This document shows, in pieces, positions 10,672-21,464 of a stretch of DNA of 64,000 nt. A model generated the notes under the pieces. It was not told the origin of the DNA and did not search any database. It saw nothing but the letters and a program-made list of their open reading frames with translations. Positions within the stretch are counted from its first letter, which is position 1, and each line of letters starts with the position of its first letter. The stretch lies in contig NC_073696.1 of the NCBI RefSeq assembly GCF_029784165.1, positions 267,746,760-267,810,759 of the forward strand, written 5' to 3'. This DNA comes from Wyeomyia smithii (Eukaryota > Arthropoda > Insecta > Diptera > Culicidae). The position numbers and the translations under genes are program-made.

Positions 10672-12291
10672 GGGTCATTCCATACGAAGTGACCACGAAA
10701 AAGCACAAACTTGGACACGACCATGACAGATTTTGTTCAAAGTTGGGGGAATTATTATTCTACTGTCTCTTTGGAAAAATCCCAATTTTGGTGTTGATTG
10801 GAATACCTCCCGCTCTCCAGGACCCCCTCTTTATTGCAACGTCGCGCAATTTTTGTCAAAAATCTCTTTTTTTCTTTTTCTTACAATTCATAGACGTAAG
10901 ATGTCCGAAAAACACTAATAGATGGTTTTTGAAGAAAACTAACCAACGAATCCAGAAAAAATATAAGTTTCGACCGGAAGTGTTGCCAGATAAAATATTT
11001 TTGTATTTGAAAACTAAATTTACTTTTTCGGCAAATGCAGCCATTTTTTTTTAAATTTTATAATTTCATCGTGTTTCGAGTGTTGCCAGATAAAATATTT
11101 TTGTATTTGAAAACTAAATTTACTTTTTCGGCAAATGCAGCCATTTTTTTAAATTAGATAATTTCGTCGTGTTCTTTGGAAATTTTCACAAAAGAAACAA
11201 CTATCATCCCGAGGTAATATGAGCCAATCTCGAGATATAACATTTTTACGAAAAAAGTTGTAAATTTCGTAATTAATTTCTTTTACAAGACGTAAGACAC
11301 CCGGAAAATAGTGATAGGTGAATTTTTGAAGAAAATAAACCAAGGAATCCATAAAAATATTATTTTCGACCGGAAGTGTTGCCAGATACATTACTTTTGT
11401 ATTTTAAATCAAAATTTGCATTTTCCGGTAAATGCAGCTAATTTTATTTCAAATTTGTGGGTTTCATCGTATTTCTTGGAAAATTTTACGTAAGAAACAC
11501 TTATCACCCCGTGGTAATATGAGCCAATCTCGAGATATAGCATTTTTACGAAAATAGTTCTGAATTTCGTAATTAAAATTTTCTGAGAAACACGATGAAA
11601 TCATCAAATTTTCAATAAAATTAGCTGCATTGGCCGAAAAATGCAAATTTTGATTTCAAAATACAAACATGATCTATCTGGCAACACTTCCGGGCAAAAA
11701 TAATATTTTTCTGGATTCCTTTGTTTATTTTTCTCAAAATTCACCTATCACTATTTTTCGGGTGTCTTACGTCTATAAATTATAAAATAAAATAATTACG
11801 AAATTTGCAACTTTTTTCGTAAAAATGTTATATCTCGAGTTTGGCTCATATTACCTCGGGATGATAGTTGTTTCTTATGTGAAATTTTGCAAGAAACACG
11901 ATGAAATTATCGAATTTAAAATAAAAGTGGCTGCATTTGAAGAAAAATGTAAATTTAGTTTTCGAATACAAAAATAATTTATCTGGCAACACTTCCGGTC
12001 AAAACTTATATTTTTTCTGGATTCCTTGGTTCATTTTCTTCAAAAATCATCTATTAGTGTTTTTCGGACATCTTACGTCTATGAATTGTAAGAAAAAGAA
12101 AAAAGAGATTTTCGACAAAAATTGCGCGACGTTGCAATAAAGAGGGGGGTCCTGGAGAGCGGGGGGTATTCCAATCGACACCAAAATTGGGATTTTTCCA
12201 AAGAGACAGTAGATGTATAATTCCCCCAACTTTGAACAAAATCTGTGATGGTCGTGTCCAAGTGGCATGTACACTTCGTATGGAATGACCC
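10672..12291. mobile_element. 1.6-kb palindromic fold-back element with ATAC duplication
   Basis: The two ends are GGGTCATTCCATACGAAGTG and its exact reverse complement, and the tetranucleotide ATAC flanks both sides (10668-10671 and 12292-12295). The arms are inverted copies along most of their length and meet near 11575. Each arm holds repeated phrases (CGACCGGAAGTGTTGCCAGATA, ATATGAGCCAATCTCGAGATAT, a CATCTTACGTCTATGAATTG type block), so the arms themselves are made of duplicated modules. No protein is encoded. A 4-bp duplication with short ends could fit several DNA transposon groups (for example Sola), but the class is undecided. Confidence 0.85.
10981..11180. repeat. 100-bp direct duplication inside the fold-back arm
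   Basis: The phrase starting TGTTGCCAGATAAAATATTT occurs at 10981 and again at 11081, and the next 70 or so bases are nearly identical, ending in CGGCAAATGCAGCC and a T tract. The right arm has no equivalent second copy, so this is a late, arm-specific duplication. Confidence 0.8.
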
Positions 12292-12850
12292 ATACTTAAG
12301 CATAATGTGTTTTAAAATCTCTGCCACTTTTCCTGTTCCAGTTGCCGTATGATATTCCATTCCAGTGAACTGTTTCAAGTCTGCCTTGGCGTAAGTTCCA
12401 TCATCCTGTACCTCGCAATCAAACTTCGTCAGCATCTTCACGTGCAGCTTTCGCGGTCGTTGTCTGGCTGACTTATTTTGCTTGTCGTCACGAGTTGGCA
12501 GTCGATATTCCGGCTCGTTTTCCAGCTTGATTCACAGTGGTAGACGACACTTCCAGCTTGCTTGCGACATCGAAGACGGAATGGTTTGGATTCCGCTTAA
12601 ACAGCTGACCACTTTTTTCGTCGTTTTGCGTCCTTCGGATTTCGATTTCCTGTTTTCCTGGCAGTCGACGAACGTACACAAAACACTTTTATCACCTGGG
12701 TGACACTTGATTTGGCCACATTCAACTATTTTGTTAGTTTGGCGTTCGAATTGCGGAGCAGAATTACTTTTCAACTGCATACCGCGCTTTATCAAAAACA
12801 TGATGAACCATACGAAGGCAAACTGCTTCGACAGGCTAGTGATTTTATAT

Positions 12851-13953
12851 GCTTTTAGTTTTGTGAAAATGTCTGATTTTAGGTTATTTATGTGTTGCTT
12901 TTCTCATTTCATTCAAATAAAACGACAACTGAAGTGTAACGAAAGTTAAAAAAAAAGTTTAAATTATATTTGGCTTGTATCTAGTTAAACTTGAAGTGAA
13001 AATTTGCCAATAAGATCAAAACCATGCATCGCCGTTTACAGTGTTTATGTGCTATCTCTTTTCAACGAATGAAATGTTGTATGGATTAAACGAGTGTGTG
13101 AAGGCATACATGCATGTTGCCACTGTACTTCTATTTAAAGAAAAGTCCAAAAACGATGAAAACAATTGGAAAATGCAGAGATGAAAGCTAAGTATACGTT
13201 TTGTCTTGTCTGTATTGTAAAGTGATATGTTGATGCTTGTTTCTAGTTTTACTTTATGTGAGAAAACAGATACAGAGAGATTTTGATTTCATCGTTGAAA
13301 TTGTGTGCGCGGTATTTTTTTCCGCAGAGTTTCAGTAACAAGTTTTAATTCACGAGAAAATCGTAACCAAATATCGCTAGCGGCAAAGATGTGTTTCGTG
13401 GAAGTTTTCTTCGGCCGGGAAAAATATCTAGATGTGTGAAAGTGGCAGTTTAAATTTTGTCAAAAAAAAAAAAATTTTTTTTGAGTTTTAATGGAGTGGT
13501 TTCATTCATGCGAAAAAAAAAAAAAACTTCAAGGTTCAAGGTAAGTTAACACAAATTGAGTTTCTGAGGCAACTTCTGAGGCTTGGCAAATTGAATCATG
13601 CCCACAATGCATATCACCTGACGAAGCCGTCAGTTACCTTATATATATTAAATACGGGTCAATTTTTTTGATATTGATATGTCAAATGAATTGAAAGTCT
13701 GAGAATAATAATAAAATCTAATAGATTCTAATATTATTTTGAGGCGGGGCTTACCGAATGGAAATTGACTCCGGAATGCGCTGCAAGTACTCAGTCATTC
13801 TGCAAAGGGTCTTTGGAAGGTCGGTAGAGCTAACACCTTCTAGGTTCCGAAAACAAGACAGATGCAGAAACAAGAATCAACAGCATTGTCTTTTTTCACC
13901 CTATCACTGCCAGACAGTGGAATCTAGAAGGTCATACATACATACATACATAC
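12851..13953. other. AT-rich spacer
   Basis: No gene or repeat family is recognised. Poly-A/T runs occur at 13462-13480 and 13513-13526, and a CATA microsatellite lies at about 13935-13955. It separates the transposase relic from the next MITE-like element. Confidence 0.35.
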
Positions 13954-14686
13954 ATTATATACCGTTTTAGTTTTCAAAAAATCGAAATTTTTTTTTTATC
14001 ACCTTATCTTAAACTACAACATCTTGAGAACATTTCTACAAATTTTCATAAAGATCTGAACAATAGGGAGAAAGTTAGAGTGATTTGCAGTATGCCTCGC
14101 TACGGCCGCATAAGCTAAACTTGAAATTTTAAACGCGATTTTCTCGGTATAGTATTTTTCGAAAAATGAATTTGCCGTAATCCTGATTGCGGGAAAACTA
14201 CTGAACCGATTTCCTTCATCTTTTTTTTTAATTTTCGTTATTAAATTCGCCGGTCCTTGAACGATCGCTTTTTGAAACATAAAAAAAATTTCAATGAAAT
14301 TTCTAGCGCTCAAAACGTGCATTTTTCAGGAAAAACGTTCCCGTTTGAACTAAAAACAAAATACTCATAAAAGCGATCGTTCAAGGACCCGGCACACTTC
14401 TAAACTGCTGAAATAATATGAGTTTTTGGATTTCAGTGGACCCGCTGAGTCTCTATCAGAATCACCGCAAGCCTCTGCAAAAAAAATAGCGTTTCGGGAA
14501 AACGGCCATTACTCCAGTAATAATTGGTATACCTCAAAATCCAACGTATTTTTTTTGTTGTTGATAAACAGTACTTTCAGAAAAATACCACTTTGATGCA
14601 ATAAAAATGGTGCTATGCATTTTTAAATAAATTTAAACTTCCCTCATTTTTCTCGACAAAAAAGGTATATAACCCCTTAAGTTATT
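13954..14686. mobile_element. Non-autonomous element with TATATACC-type ends
   Basis: The left end reads TATATACCGTTTTAG and the right end GAC-AAAAAAGGTATATAACCCCTTAA, an imperfect inverted repeat. The first 250 bases (CAACATCTTGAGAACATT, then GATTTGCAG) reappear in the partial copy at 15538-15812. An internal hairpin pairs GGTCCTTGAACGATCGCTTTT (about 14252) with its complement near 14367. The TTAA at the right boundary would fit a piggyBac-like target, but the left boundary lacks it, so the class is tentative. No protein is encoded. Confidence 0.55.
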
Positions 14687-14803
14687 CCCCTTCGCGAACC
14701 TGGAATTTTTATGGAATTGGTTAATATGTGACGTGTTGAAAACCCGCTCGCGTGAAAAACAAGTATATTTCAAAACAAGCATAAAAATCCGTTTGTAAAA
14801 TGA

Positions 14804-14870
14804 TTTTTTTTGTTCATCTATAATTTATTTGACACGGCACAAATACAATTTAATCCTTAACGGCGCCAAT
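14804..14870 (-). mobile_element. 3' end of a minus-strand retroelement
   Basis: Read on the minus strand, TTAAATTGTATTTGTGCCGTG is followed by TCAAATAAATTATAGATGAAC and a run of A (T tract at 14804-14810). The same phrase forms the 49-bp insertion at 30431-30479, where target duplications prove it is a retro-insertion. The element probably continues to the right of 14870, but I could not find its 5' limit or any coding piece. Confidence 0.5.
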
Positions 14871-15537
14871 TATATCTGGTAGCTTACTTTCTAAAGTATC
14901 TTAATAACTAAAAGCAAATTTTTTATCCTCGCTGCCGACTACGAGCTGAAACTAAATGTAACCTAAAGCTATAATATTTTGCATTAAAAGCACTGGTTTA
15001 CTGTATGATGGTTTTCATTGCCATAGGTAAGCACATGTTCCGCTGCTGGGCCAAGATATTACGGACTGGCATATTGGGTTGTCTCCCTCGGGACCTGGAT
15101 TTGTAAAATGATGTTGTTGATGCTACTAAGTAGTTTCAAAATAGACTAAAACCAGAGTAAATTGAGCTTGTGAAATGATAAAAAACATACAAAAATGAAA
15201 AAAAAGTAAATCCGATTTAGGTCACTTTTGTCTCTCAAGGCATTCATGTGGGACCTCTTCTATTTACATTCAAGGTGGCAAAAAGTTTCCAAAATCTAAT
15301 TTTTTGATTTTCTTGAAATGCCCTAAAATATCACATTAATTTCCACGACATTTTTCAGCATTCAGCACAAAAGAGTGCAACGCAGATGAACGGTATTCGC
15401 GGTTATATAACATTCCATTTTATCACGAACACTTTTTAGTTTTTTTCTGATCAAAAAATGATTTTTTTCTATGCCAATTTCATCATACGAGAACAACACT
15501 ACAATTTGATTGGAAGCCTTTGAACCACTGTGGAAGA

Positions 15538-15812
15538 TTAAGGGGTTATACCTTTTTGGGTTTGAAAAAAATTGATTTTTTTATTGTATTACCTTGAAGT
15601 TCAACATCTTGAGAACATTTTAACAAATTTTCATTAGGATCTGAGCAAGAGAAAGAAAGTTAGAGCGATTTGCAGCGCGCCTAGCCACGCCCTTGAAACT
15701 TTATACGCATTTATCTCGGAATGGTGTTTCTTAAAAAATGACTTTGCCGTGTTTACGATTGCCGTGAAACTATTGAATCGATTTCCTCCATCTTTTTTTC
15801 CCCAAGTAACTT
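15538..15812. mobile_element. Partial copy of the 13954-14686 element
   Basis: It begins AAGGGGTTATACCTTTTTGG, which matches the reverse complement of the right end of the copy at 13954-14686, and continues with CAACATCTTGAGAACATTTT and GAGCGATTTGCAG in the same order as the first copy. It stops near 15812 where the mariner relic region begins. Confidence 0.6.
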
Positions 15813-15829
15813 GCTATTACAGGAAAGAA

Positions 15830-16300
15830 TAAAATAATGAAACTAATGATTTTACTGCATGACAACGTTCGGCCTCACTCTGGTATTAGGGGTCACCAGC
15901 TAAGCCAATCGGCTTTGAGAATGATTAAAAAACCAGATATTTGGGTTCCTTGTGATTTGAAGCTAAGGGATGTTGAGTGTCATTTTTTCGCTTGTATACA
16001 GCTGCTTTAGCGGCAAAATAGGAAGAGTTTTCTCCATCGCATCGTGACGGGTGACGAAAAATGAATTAGTTACAGCAATCCAAAGAAACGAGAGTCATGG
16101 GGACCGCTCGACCATGCTTCTACGTCGTTGGCCGAGTTTACAGGCTGCCAAGGTTATGCCTTGTGCTTGGTGGAACCAGTTCGGTGTAATAACACCAACG
16201 CTGTTGAAACTAGGCGAAAACGTCATTGTGGAACGGTATCGACTTCAATTGATCCAAAAAAGACTGCGCGTAAAACGACTACTATACTAGCAGTGACATG
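15830..16300 (+). pseudogene. Mariner transposase relic, order scrambled
   Basis: Translated pieces on the plus strand are ILLHDNVRPHS (about 15850), WVPCDLKLRDVE (about 15944), LHRIVTGDEKW (about 16036) and KVMPCAWWNQFGVITPTLLK (within 16051-16290). These are mariner family motifs: HDNARPH carries the second catalytic aspartate and TGDEKW the first. In intact mariners TGDEKW precedes HDNARPH; here HDNVRPHS comes first. So the copy has been rearranged or recombined as well as frameshifted. It is not functional. Confidence 0.72.
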
Positions 16301-19300
16301 AAAAGTAATTCTACAGCATTAATTGTTACCGAATCTTGTGCTTCTGAAAATTCAAAGTGTTGTGTCTTCGAAACTGTTTGGCCGTAAATGAAGAAGGCCA
16401 ATAATTCTGCTGCTTTGAGTTTGAAATTTCTCATTGTTTTCAACGCAATAAACTTAAGACGTTCCTTTAATTAACGCTTTGCGATTTTAGTTTTTAGTAT
16501 CTTGATGAATTGTATAAATTTACTTGTATTGCTGATTTTTTTTTTTCAATTCTCAAAATGAATTGGCGTTATAGTTCTTCTCCATTTTCTGTATTTTCAA
16601 TCTGTAAAAAGCTATATGCAATTGACAGTTCATACGACCAGTTCTATTCAGACATTCAATCCGCCATAGATACGCGATGATGATGGGATTGCACCTGTCG
16701 GGTAACTCAACGGAAGCTTTGGCCTCCCAAGCCACCACAAATGACACAGCTGATGTCACACGGGATGCCACTAGTTGCCGATGATGATGTACCGTTATCA
16801 GCTTCGAAAGCACCGTGCCGAGATTGATTAACCGAAATACCGCACATATACCGGGTGCCATTTCCCCGACCCGACCAATATCTGCTTCCGGGGGGTTTGC
16901 CCGTAGCATGAACAGCGTATTATTATCTACCAGATAAGCATGCCATTTGGTACGTGGTGGCCATACTGCTGTGTAGATTCTCTGCGGTCAGACCAACCGG
17001 CCAACCGGCTCCAGGTTCATCACGTGACAAATTAGTGTCAGGGTATGGACGGCACAACCAGCCGATAACTGATCGGATTGGTCGAGCAGCCGTATCTGCA
17101 ATCTGCCATATTACAAAGCTGAAGAGCAATTTTGATGGGAAGCACATTACTCAATCACTATATGGGAAACAGGAAATTGAGTTTCGAGCTTGCCAACGAA
17201 AAAAAAAAATCCCCTCAGATGTATCAATTCGAAATTTGATATGGTGCAGGACATCTTTTATGTCCCACCAGACCCATTAAAACATGTCAAAAATATCCTC
17301 TCGAACGCAGCCCAATATCAGCTGGCATCAGTCTGGAGTTGTACTCGATAAAGCAATCAATTTATCTTCCCCCACCGAAAAGCCCAATAATCACTCCGTA
17401 ATCGACATTGTCAGGAGCAAATTGAGCAGATTTACCAAATCCAAGTGGAGCGGCTAATCTTCTGTTTGTGAATGTGCCTTCTTCTTCGCCGATAAGTAGG
17501 GCATAGGTATATAATAAATCAATCACCCTCAAGTGGCCAATATCATCGTTTTGTGATGTCACACGTCGTCGTCGTTTTCTGCCGTTCGGCTTGACGGGAG
17601 GAGATTTTCTCCTCCCCTCCTGGCGGAAATCAGCGAGGTTTGACTGAATTGTATGGAAAGCCAGAGCAGAAAAGCAAGAAAAAACCTCCTGATCCGTGTG
17701 CCATTCAGTACTGCCGATTTCCTTAAGTTTCTAGTGAATCTTTTCTGTCGTCTGCAATTTTTTTTTATGTTGACACAATCTCTAAAAGTTTTTTTTTTTA
17801 TTTTCAGATCAACACCGCTTCTTATGTATTATCATGGAACTATCGAAGGAAATCTCAGAAAAAAACGACATCCTAAATCAAGTAAATAGAGCATAGATTG
17901 AGCATTTTGCGAGTTGCTTTGTAGATCAAGGCACTTCATAAATATTGTCTGAACAGCAAAGTGCCATTCTGTCAGCAGAAGACAGACAAGAGCAAGCATT
18001 AAACTGTTGCTTTTCTGCACGAATTCCGCCGGAGTATGGCTTGTCTTTATGTGCCCGAACCGATGCAAACAAGCAGTCTAGCGAGCCAAAGCACCCGAGG
18101 GATTTATTTTTTCCACAATATGATATGTGGATCAGCTCACCTTGTCCTGGATACAAAACATTTCGCTTGCATGTGCAATATTGCATAAATTCCCTAGTTT
18201 CCTCCATTCCTACAGACTAGCAGAGTTCGTCGTCCAGGATGACAACAGCAAAGACGGAGACGACGACGATGACTACGAAGATGAAAATGCTCGTCTTTTA
18301 CCGTTTCAAATTAGATTTCTAATATTGGATTTCTTGGCACCGGTTCAAGCGACATTTCTTCGCTTTCGTGTTCCGGAGCAAGACAAACGGGTTGAGAGCT
18401 GCTTGGGAGGGGACGGACCGATTGACCAGTTGATCCTCTTCGGTGTGTTTTTACGGTCAATTTGTTGCTGTCGATGATGATGTCTTCGACAAGACTGCAA
18501 TAACTGGAAAAGCAACACATGTTCATTAAGGGAAACCCCGGCTGCAATGACCCACCCAAAGCCGATTTGCAGCGATGCGAATTTGTTCTAATGGCATTGA
18601 GTTCTTACTTGCTTGTTGACAGACAAGTTGCCGGATAGAATATGACATCCATGGAAAGTGAAATTGAAAGCTGTCAATCACTTTAGCAATTAAAATAAAA
18701 CGAATCCAATCCTATAGTAATTGTGACTTAATATGATACAATTAAACGGAATATAATAACTTCAGTGAACGCAAAGTATTTTTGTTGGATCACAATTTAA
18801 AACATGTGGTAATAAAAATCTAAATTAAAACTTGTGGTCATCCATCATCTATTATGGCTGGTAAAAAAGCTGGCAAAAATAAATCTAGTTGAAAAACCAA
18901 ACGGAAAGTTTAACCACAGATAAACAGACGTGCCTCTTCGAACTAAAAACCTAAAAAATCTTCGTCCTTATTCGAAACGTTACACTTATGCACCACCACG
19001 TAAGCCTATTGCCTACTGACTTATTTTCGTAAAACGGTTTTTGTCTTTGCTAATGGGTGCGCACGCTTGCTTAAATCAACACCAGCGGCATTACTGATGG
19101 TTTTTATCTTTGATAATGAATGTGCACGCTTTCTTAAAGCGACACTAGCGGCATTATTGCCCGCTAGGTAAAATTTCAAAATTATCGTTATTTTTCTGGT
19201 CGATGAAATCGTCATCGAGTGGCACGTATGTTTGTTTATTTCTGAGACCACAAAAAATAAACGCCATAAAGATTAAAGGAGTTGAAAAAATTCAAAAAAC

Positions 19301-19489
19301 CTTCAAAAAACATTTTCAAAAACTTGAATATATCGTTCTTGCAGCCAATTAGGGGAGATAAAAGCTATTTTGTCTATGAAATTTTCGTTCAGCCAATTTT
19401 TTTCTTTATTTGAATGATTCAAACACTCTCAATTGATTTCATCTTAATCCCAAGATTTACCTTCCGATTTGTTCACAGCAAATGTATAT
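16301..19489. other. Low-copy DNA, no recognised gene
   Basis: This is the longest low-copy stretch in the left half. It holds moderate-GC segments around 16650-17150, 17560-17650 and 18000-18580. Overlapping open frames of up to 118 codons exist (16553-16909 minus, 18127-18477 plus) without a recognised domain. The frame at 18127 contains an acidic tract (DGDDDDDYEDE) after ACAILHKF, faintly like the tail of a PIF/Harbinger nuclease, but too little to call. Host non-coding DNA is the simplest reading. Confidence 0.4.
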
Positions 19490-21154
19490 AATCGGACATT
19501 GGATACGTTCAAACTCAAAAGAAAAATCATTCGAAATGATTGGTTTTATCGGAATGAGAAAATCCTTGCCTTTCAGCTTTTGTACATTACCTCGATTCTT
19601 AAAAAAACCGAATTGGATGACTTTCCGTCATTTGCAGCTGATTCCCAGAAAAGGAAGTCGTCAACTTGGATTTCAAATGGCGTGTGGAGTCAATTTCTGG
19701 CCACTAACCATCAGTCTGATACCGGCAATATTTGGTATTCAGTCTTTTTGAGCTGTTTTCCAGAAACTGGAGGTCACCATCCTATAATTCAAAATGGTGT
19801 ATTTGGCCACTTTCGGTTAGTTTCCAGACACCGGAAGTCGGCATCTTAGAATTTAAAATGGTATATAAAGTTGATTTTCGTTGACTAAGCATCGGCACGA
19901 CTACAGAAACACCCTTATTGGATGGTATATGGTCACTTTTGGCTGTTTCCCAGAAACAGGAAGTCGTCATTTTGGATTTCAAATGGCATGTGGATTCGAT
20001 TTTTGGCCTTAGTAACCGGAAGTCGCCATTTTGGAATTTAAAATAGTATCTGAGGTTGATTTTTGGTTTCTGTGCATCATCACGCTTACGAAAATACCCA
20101 TATTTGGTAGTATTTGGTCACTTTCGGCTGTTTTCCAGCACCCCTCCCCCCTCGATCTAAATTGGTGTCAAACCATCAAAGATATATTTAGCACTCCCAA
20201 ATCATGCTAGTTATGGTTCCATTTGTTGGATTAGCTCTCGAAATGTGCATAAATTTGTGTTTCATATGTATGGTTCCCTTCCCTTGCTTAAGAGGTGGGG
20301 TGTTGGACCATCATGGAAGTATTTTTTGTTCCCAAAAATCATCTCACGCCAAATTTGATTCCATTGGCTTGATTAGTTCTTGAGATGAGAAGAATTTTGC
20401 GTTTTATTTGTATGGGACCCCTCACTTCCAGAAAAGGAAGGGGTGTGGAACCACCGTGAAAATGTTTTTTGCCCCCAAAAATCCCCCCATAACAAATTTG
20501 GTTTCATTTACTTGATTATTTTTAGGAGTCATGCAAAAATTTGTGTTTCATTTGCATGGAAGCTCTTCTTTCCAGAAGAGGGAGGGGTGTCAAACAACCA
20601 TAGAAACATTTCATACCCCCAAAAACCTCCTCGTGCCAATTTTGGTTCCATTTACTTGATTAGTTCATGAGTTATGGTGAAATTTGAGTTTTATTTGTAA
20701 GGAAACCCCCCCCCTCCCCTTCTAAACAAGAAAGGGGGTTCCGATCTACCACAGAACTGTTTCTTGTTCTTGTGAACCACAACACGCCAAATTATTTCCA
20801 TTTGCTTGATTAAATCTCGAGTTATACAGATATTTGTGTTTCGTTTGTTTGAGAGCCCTACTTTTCAGAGCAGGGAGGGGTGTCAAACCACCATAGAAAT
20901 ATTCGATACTTTTTAATACATTGACATACCAAGTTTGGTTTCATTTGCTCGATTAGTTCGCGAGTTAAGCAAAAATTTGTGTTTCATATGTATGGGGACC
21001 CTCCCTTCCTGAGAAGGGACGAGTCTCAAACTATTATGAGAAGCTTTCGCGGCCCCAGAAACTCTTACATACAAATATTCACTTCGATTGGTTCAGTAGC
21101 TTCCAAGTCTTTATGAATCAGAGAGACAGACAGACATACTCCCATTTTTATATG
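19490..21154 (+). mobile_element. Array-bearing transposon copy, plus orientation
   Basis: It starts near the phrase GAAATGATTGGTTTTATCG, which is also found in reverse complement at about 38263 in the copy at 36726-39546. It then carries about five degenerate units of roughly 120 bp (19640-20130, marked by GGAAGTCG and CATTTTGGAATTTAAAATGG) and about seven units of roughly 150 bp (20140-21130, marked by AAATTTGGTTCCATT, GATTAGTT and GTTTCATTTGTATGG). It ends in AGAGACAGACAGACATACTC near 21140. There is no coding capacity. Two families of internal tandem repeats inside one mobile unit are seen in both copies. Confidence 0.7.
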
Positions 21155-21433
21155 TATAGGGTAACCGCTCCTATATTCATCTCAGTACCTTTATTCATCT
21201 CATCACACCTTTTTGATCAATTTATCGTCAAATTTTACCATATTTTCAACGTAAAACTTTCAGCCACTTGAGAAAATCGAGAAGCAAATAGATTTACATT
21301 TTAAAATTTGTAGAAAATTTGACGGTAAATTGGAAAATGAGAAAATAATAAATGAGAGAAATAAGATGAGAGAAATAAGATGAATATAGGTGCACCAAGC
21401 TGTTGAGATGAATAATGGAGCGATTACCCTATA
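21155..21433. mobile_element. MITE with TATAGGGTAA ends
   Basis: Terminal inverted repeats of about 30 bases: TATAGGGTAACCGCTCCTATA on the left and, reading inward from the right, TATAGGGTAATCGCTCCATTA, both followed by TTCATCTCA. The flanking TA on each side suggests a TA target. The interior is AT-rich and non-coding. A TA duplication fits Tc1/mariner-derived MITEs. It is inserted at the right end of the array-bearing transposon. Confidence 0.8.
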
Positions 21434-21464
21434 TAAAGATAATTAATTGAAATTGGAGGATTGA

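Larger units (their letters stand above)
10240..12850 (-). pseudogene. Tc1/mariner-type transposase relic, split by a fold-back element
   Basis: The minus strand encodes a helix-turn-helix region near 12679-12490 (RRTQNDEKSGQLFKRNPNHS, then DVASKLEVSSTTV), a catalytic-domain start near 12441 (MLTKFDCEVQDDGTYAKADL, then GTGKVAEILKHIMLKY), and a C-terminal piece at 10460-10330 (KVTKKVVQNLIEGVKREIRQ). The first catalytic aspartate lies within FDCEVQDDGTY. After the inserted element is skipped, reading resumes as NKYLTIHLFLWFEEQHF. A cut-and-paste transposase is the family function. Stops, frameshifts and the 1620-bp insertion make this copy inactive. I could not find convincing terminal inverted repeats for it. 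Confidence 0.72.

Noticed and set aside
18127..18477. Possible PIF/Harbinger nuclease tail (ACAILHKF followed by an acidic tract)
   Set aside because: Only one short, common-looking motif; no catalytic DDE residues or upstream domain could be read.
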